Position numbers and translations under genes: made by a program. The notes under the pieces were generated by a model. The model was not told the origin of the DNA. It searched no databases and saw nothing but the letters and a program-made list of their open reading frames with translations. A DNA stretch of 13,748 nt from Bacteroidales bacterium UBA1179 (GTDB lineage: Bacteria > Bacteroidota > Bacteroidia > Bacteroidales > Bacteroidaceae): the NCBI GenBank assembly GCA_002309915.1, contig DBYT01000144.1, positions 1-13,748 of the forward strand, written 5' to 3'. Of the stretch, positions 12,527-13,748 are shown one piece after another (position 1 is the first letter of the stretch; each line of letters opens with the position of its first letter).

Positions 12527-13344
12527 CAATCTACGAACAGATGGTGGCTGCATATTCACAGCAACGTGGAACATCTACTCCTAATGTAGAACAGGAGGTT
12601 ATGCAGCGTATAGCGCTTGCAGGATTACATAGGGGCGGCTTCTTTCAACATGCTGCATTTTATGGAGGTACCTGCTTGAGGCTGTTTCACAATTTGCCCA
12701 GGTTTTCGGAGGATATGGATTTCTCACTGATAGAGAAACGTAATGATATCCATATTGAGGATTTTTTTCCTGCAGTTATTGAAGAATTCCGTCTTGCCGG
12801 TCATGATGTGAGTATTGTCAAAAAGGATAAGAAAAAGTTTGGACGTGTTGAATCGGCATTCCTGAAAGAGAACACGGAGGCGTATGACATTAGTTTCCAG
12901 ACTAAGAAGACTATAAAGGTCAAGATAGAACTGGATACTGACCCTCCCTTGTGCTTTGATACCGAACAGTTGTTACTTCAACAACCATATTCTTTCATGA
13001 CCAGATGCTTTACGCTTCCGGATCTCTATGCAGGCAAGATGCATGCATTAGTATATCGCGGCTGGCAGCGAAGGGTGAAGGGTCGTGACTGGTATGATTT
13101 TGAGTGGTATGTTCGTTGGAATGTTCCGCTTGACTTCTCTCACCTTCAGGAACGTATACGTGAGTTTAACGGTGAGGAAACAAGCAGGGAGGACTTTATG
13201 AACCGGTTGCGGGAAAAGTTAGCCAATACCGATATTGAGCGTGTAAAAGATGATGTTATCGGTTTTGTTGACAATCCTCACGAACTTGATATATGGTCAA
13301 ATGACTACTTTCTTCAGTTGGCTGATAGGATAACCTTTAAATGA
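12523..13344 (+). CDS. abiEii: AbiEii/AbiGii-family nucleotidyltransferase toxin
   Basis: The 273-aa product belongs to the DNA polymerase beta-like nucleotidyltransferase fold used by AbiEii toxins. The first motif is GGTCLRLF (48-55), followed by RFSEDMDFSL with the metal-binding aspartates D64 and D66. A third acidic residue is expected in KVKIELD. The later block LYAGKMHALVYRGWQRRVKGRDWYDFEWY holds the conserved Lys and Asp of motifs III and IV. All are intact, so the toxin is probably active. AbiEii proteins limit growth and abort phage infection; characterised relatives modify RNA or use GTP. It is co-translated with abiEi. Only a weak 4-bp hairpin (13346-13356) without a T-run follows, so read-through toward mfd is possible. 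Confidence 0.92.
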   Translation: MTIYEQMVAAYSQQRGTSTPNVEQEVMQRIALAGLHRGGFFQHAAFYGGTCLRLFHNLPRFSEDMDFSLIEKRNDIHIEDFFPAVIEEFRLAGHDVSIVKKDKKKFGRVESAFLKENTEAYDISFQTKKTIKVKIELDTDPPLCFDTEQLLLQQPYSFMTRCFTLPDLYAGKMHALVYRGWQRRVKGRDWYDFEWYVRWNVPLDFSHLQERIREFNGEETSREDFMNRLREKLANTDIERVKDDVIGFVDNPHELDIWSNDYFLQLADRITFK

Positions 13345-13403
13345 TAGGCTTCGCCTCGGGATAAAAAATGACCAAGTTCCTTTTTTCTCCTCTCGGCTTG
13401 CAC

Positions 13404-13411
13404 TACCTTTG
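13404..13411 (+). promoter_or_regulatory. Promoter -7 element of mfd
   Basis: TACCTTTG is an exact TAnnTTTG match, ending only 8 nt before the mfd ATG. A T6 run (13381-13386) lies near the -33 distance without a clear TTG. With the usual start point a few bases after the -7 element, the transcript would begin at or next to the start codon. Confidence 0.6.
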
Positions 13412-13419
13412 CAGTCGCA

Positions 13420-13748
13420 ATGACTTTGGATGATGTTTGTGGCCTTTACGGAGGCCTGGTACAGACCAAGGCGCTGATAAAGGAGCTTGCAGGAAAACGC
13501 GGAGGAAACGTTTTCCTGCAGGGACTTCGTGCGTCTTCGGCTCCGCTGGTGTTCTCTGCACTGGCTCAGAAGGGCGGTAAGCCCTGCGTTTTGATTATTT
13601 TGAATGACCAGGAGGAGGCTGCATATTTCTATCACGATATGGTGCAGACCATGGGCGATACCGATGTCCTCTATTTCCCGTCCGCCTACCGCCGCGCCGC
13701 CAAGTACGGCCAGAAGGATGACGCCAGCGAGATACTGCGCACCGAAGT
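13420..13748 (+). CDS. mfd: Transcription-repair coupling factor Mfd, N-terminal part (cut by window end)
   Basis: 109 complete codons are present and the frame is open at the window edge. The translation begins MTLDDVCGLYGG. It contains FLQGLRASSAPLVFSAL, AYFYHDMVQTMGDTDVLYFPSAYRR, and the segment KYGQKDDASEILRTE. These match the N-terminal UvrB-like domain 1 of Bacteroidetes Mfd. Mfd removes RNA polymerase stalled at DNA lesions and recruits UvrA for repair; its translocase motor lies beyond this window. No in-frame start lies closely upstream. The leader is at most a few bases if the promoter call is right. A perfect 12-bp hairpin lies within codons 23-34. Replication (dnaX) and repair genes in the window are unlinked operons. 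Confidence 0.9.
   Translation, partial: MTLDDVCGLYGGLVQTKALIKELAGKRGGNVFLQGLRASSAPLVFSALAQKGGKPCVLIILNDQEEAAYFYHDMVQTMGDTDVLYFPSAYRRAAKYGQKDDASEILRTE
13488..13520. repeat. Perfect 12-bp inverted repeat inside the mfd coding region
   Basis: TGCAGGAAAACG (13488-13499) and CGTTTTCCTGCA (13509-13520) are exact reverse complements with a 9-nt loop. The hairpin begins 68 nt after the A of the start codon and encodes part of AGKRGGNVFLQG. No T-run follows. Confidence 0.85.

Noticed and set aside
1..13748. CRISPR arrays, insertion sequences and integrase attachment sites
   Set aside because: No spaced direct repeats, transposase or integrase genes were found. The copy of the tRNA tail at 114-126 is inverted, not a direct repeat, so it does not look like an attachment site.

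Overview
The window looks like a chromosomal segment of a gut-type Bacteroidales (phylum Bacteroidota; Bacteroides/Prevotella relatives). The evidence is the repeated Bacteroidetes promoter signature (TAnnTTTG near -7, often with TTG or TTTG about 19-20 nt upstream), the near absence of Shine-Dalgarno sequences, and family content typical of the phylum: a DUF4369-type lipoprotein, a six-bladed beta-propeller lipoprotein, a DUF2975/YozG-like pair, and a Bacteroidetes-type Mfd N-terminus. No contig edge, insertion sequence or CRISPR array is visible. The right end cuts through mfd.

Layout. 1-627 is RNA territory: a tRNA-Asp with its terminator, a cobalamin (B12) riboswitch, then about 240 nt of hairpin-rich RNA ending in an intrinsic terminator. 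628-1428 encodes an exported PEGA-domain protein that is the only gene directly downstream of the riboswitch. 1468-3181 is a kdgK-kdgA pair (phosphorylation and cleavage of 2-keto-3-deoxygluconate). On the minus strand, dnaX (3182-4927) meets kdgA tail to tail with no gap. Divergent from dnaX is a two-gene unit: an FtsB/DivIC-like cell-division protein and a four-helix membrane protein. 5928-6620 is a DUF4369-like lipoprotein that overlaps, tail to tail, a minus-strand operon of a polyprenol-type glycosyltransferase, dihydroorotase (pyrC) and an acyltransferase (plsC).

The right third is accessory in character. A minus-strand operon reads DUF2975 membrane protein, small YozG-like repressor, then a six-bladed propeller lipoprotein. 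Divergent from it is a two-gene AbiE toxin-antitoxin system (abiEi-abiEii, ATGA overlap), and mfd begins after it. The AbiE and DUF2975 genes look more AT-rich than the kdg, dnaX, plsC, pyrC and glycosyltransferase block.

Most worth a second look: (1) the B12 riboswitch, which is not followed by a recognisable cobalamin gene but by a string of hairpins and a terminator, so it may drive a non-coding RNA or control the PEGA protein; (2) a 27-28 nt inverted repeat that extends the tRNA-Asp terminator back through the tRNA acceptor and T-stem; (3) the DUF2975/HTH/propeller operon; (4) a perfect 12-bp hairpin in the first codons of mfd, whose promoter position implies a leaderless or nearly leaderless mRNA. 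All of these were read by eye; none was computed or searched against a database.
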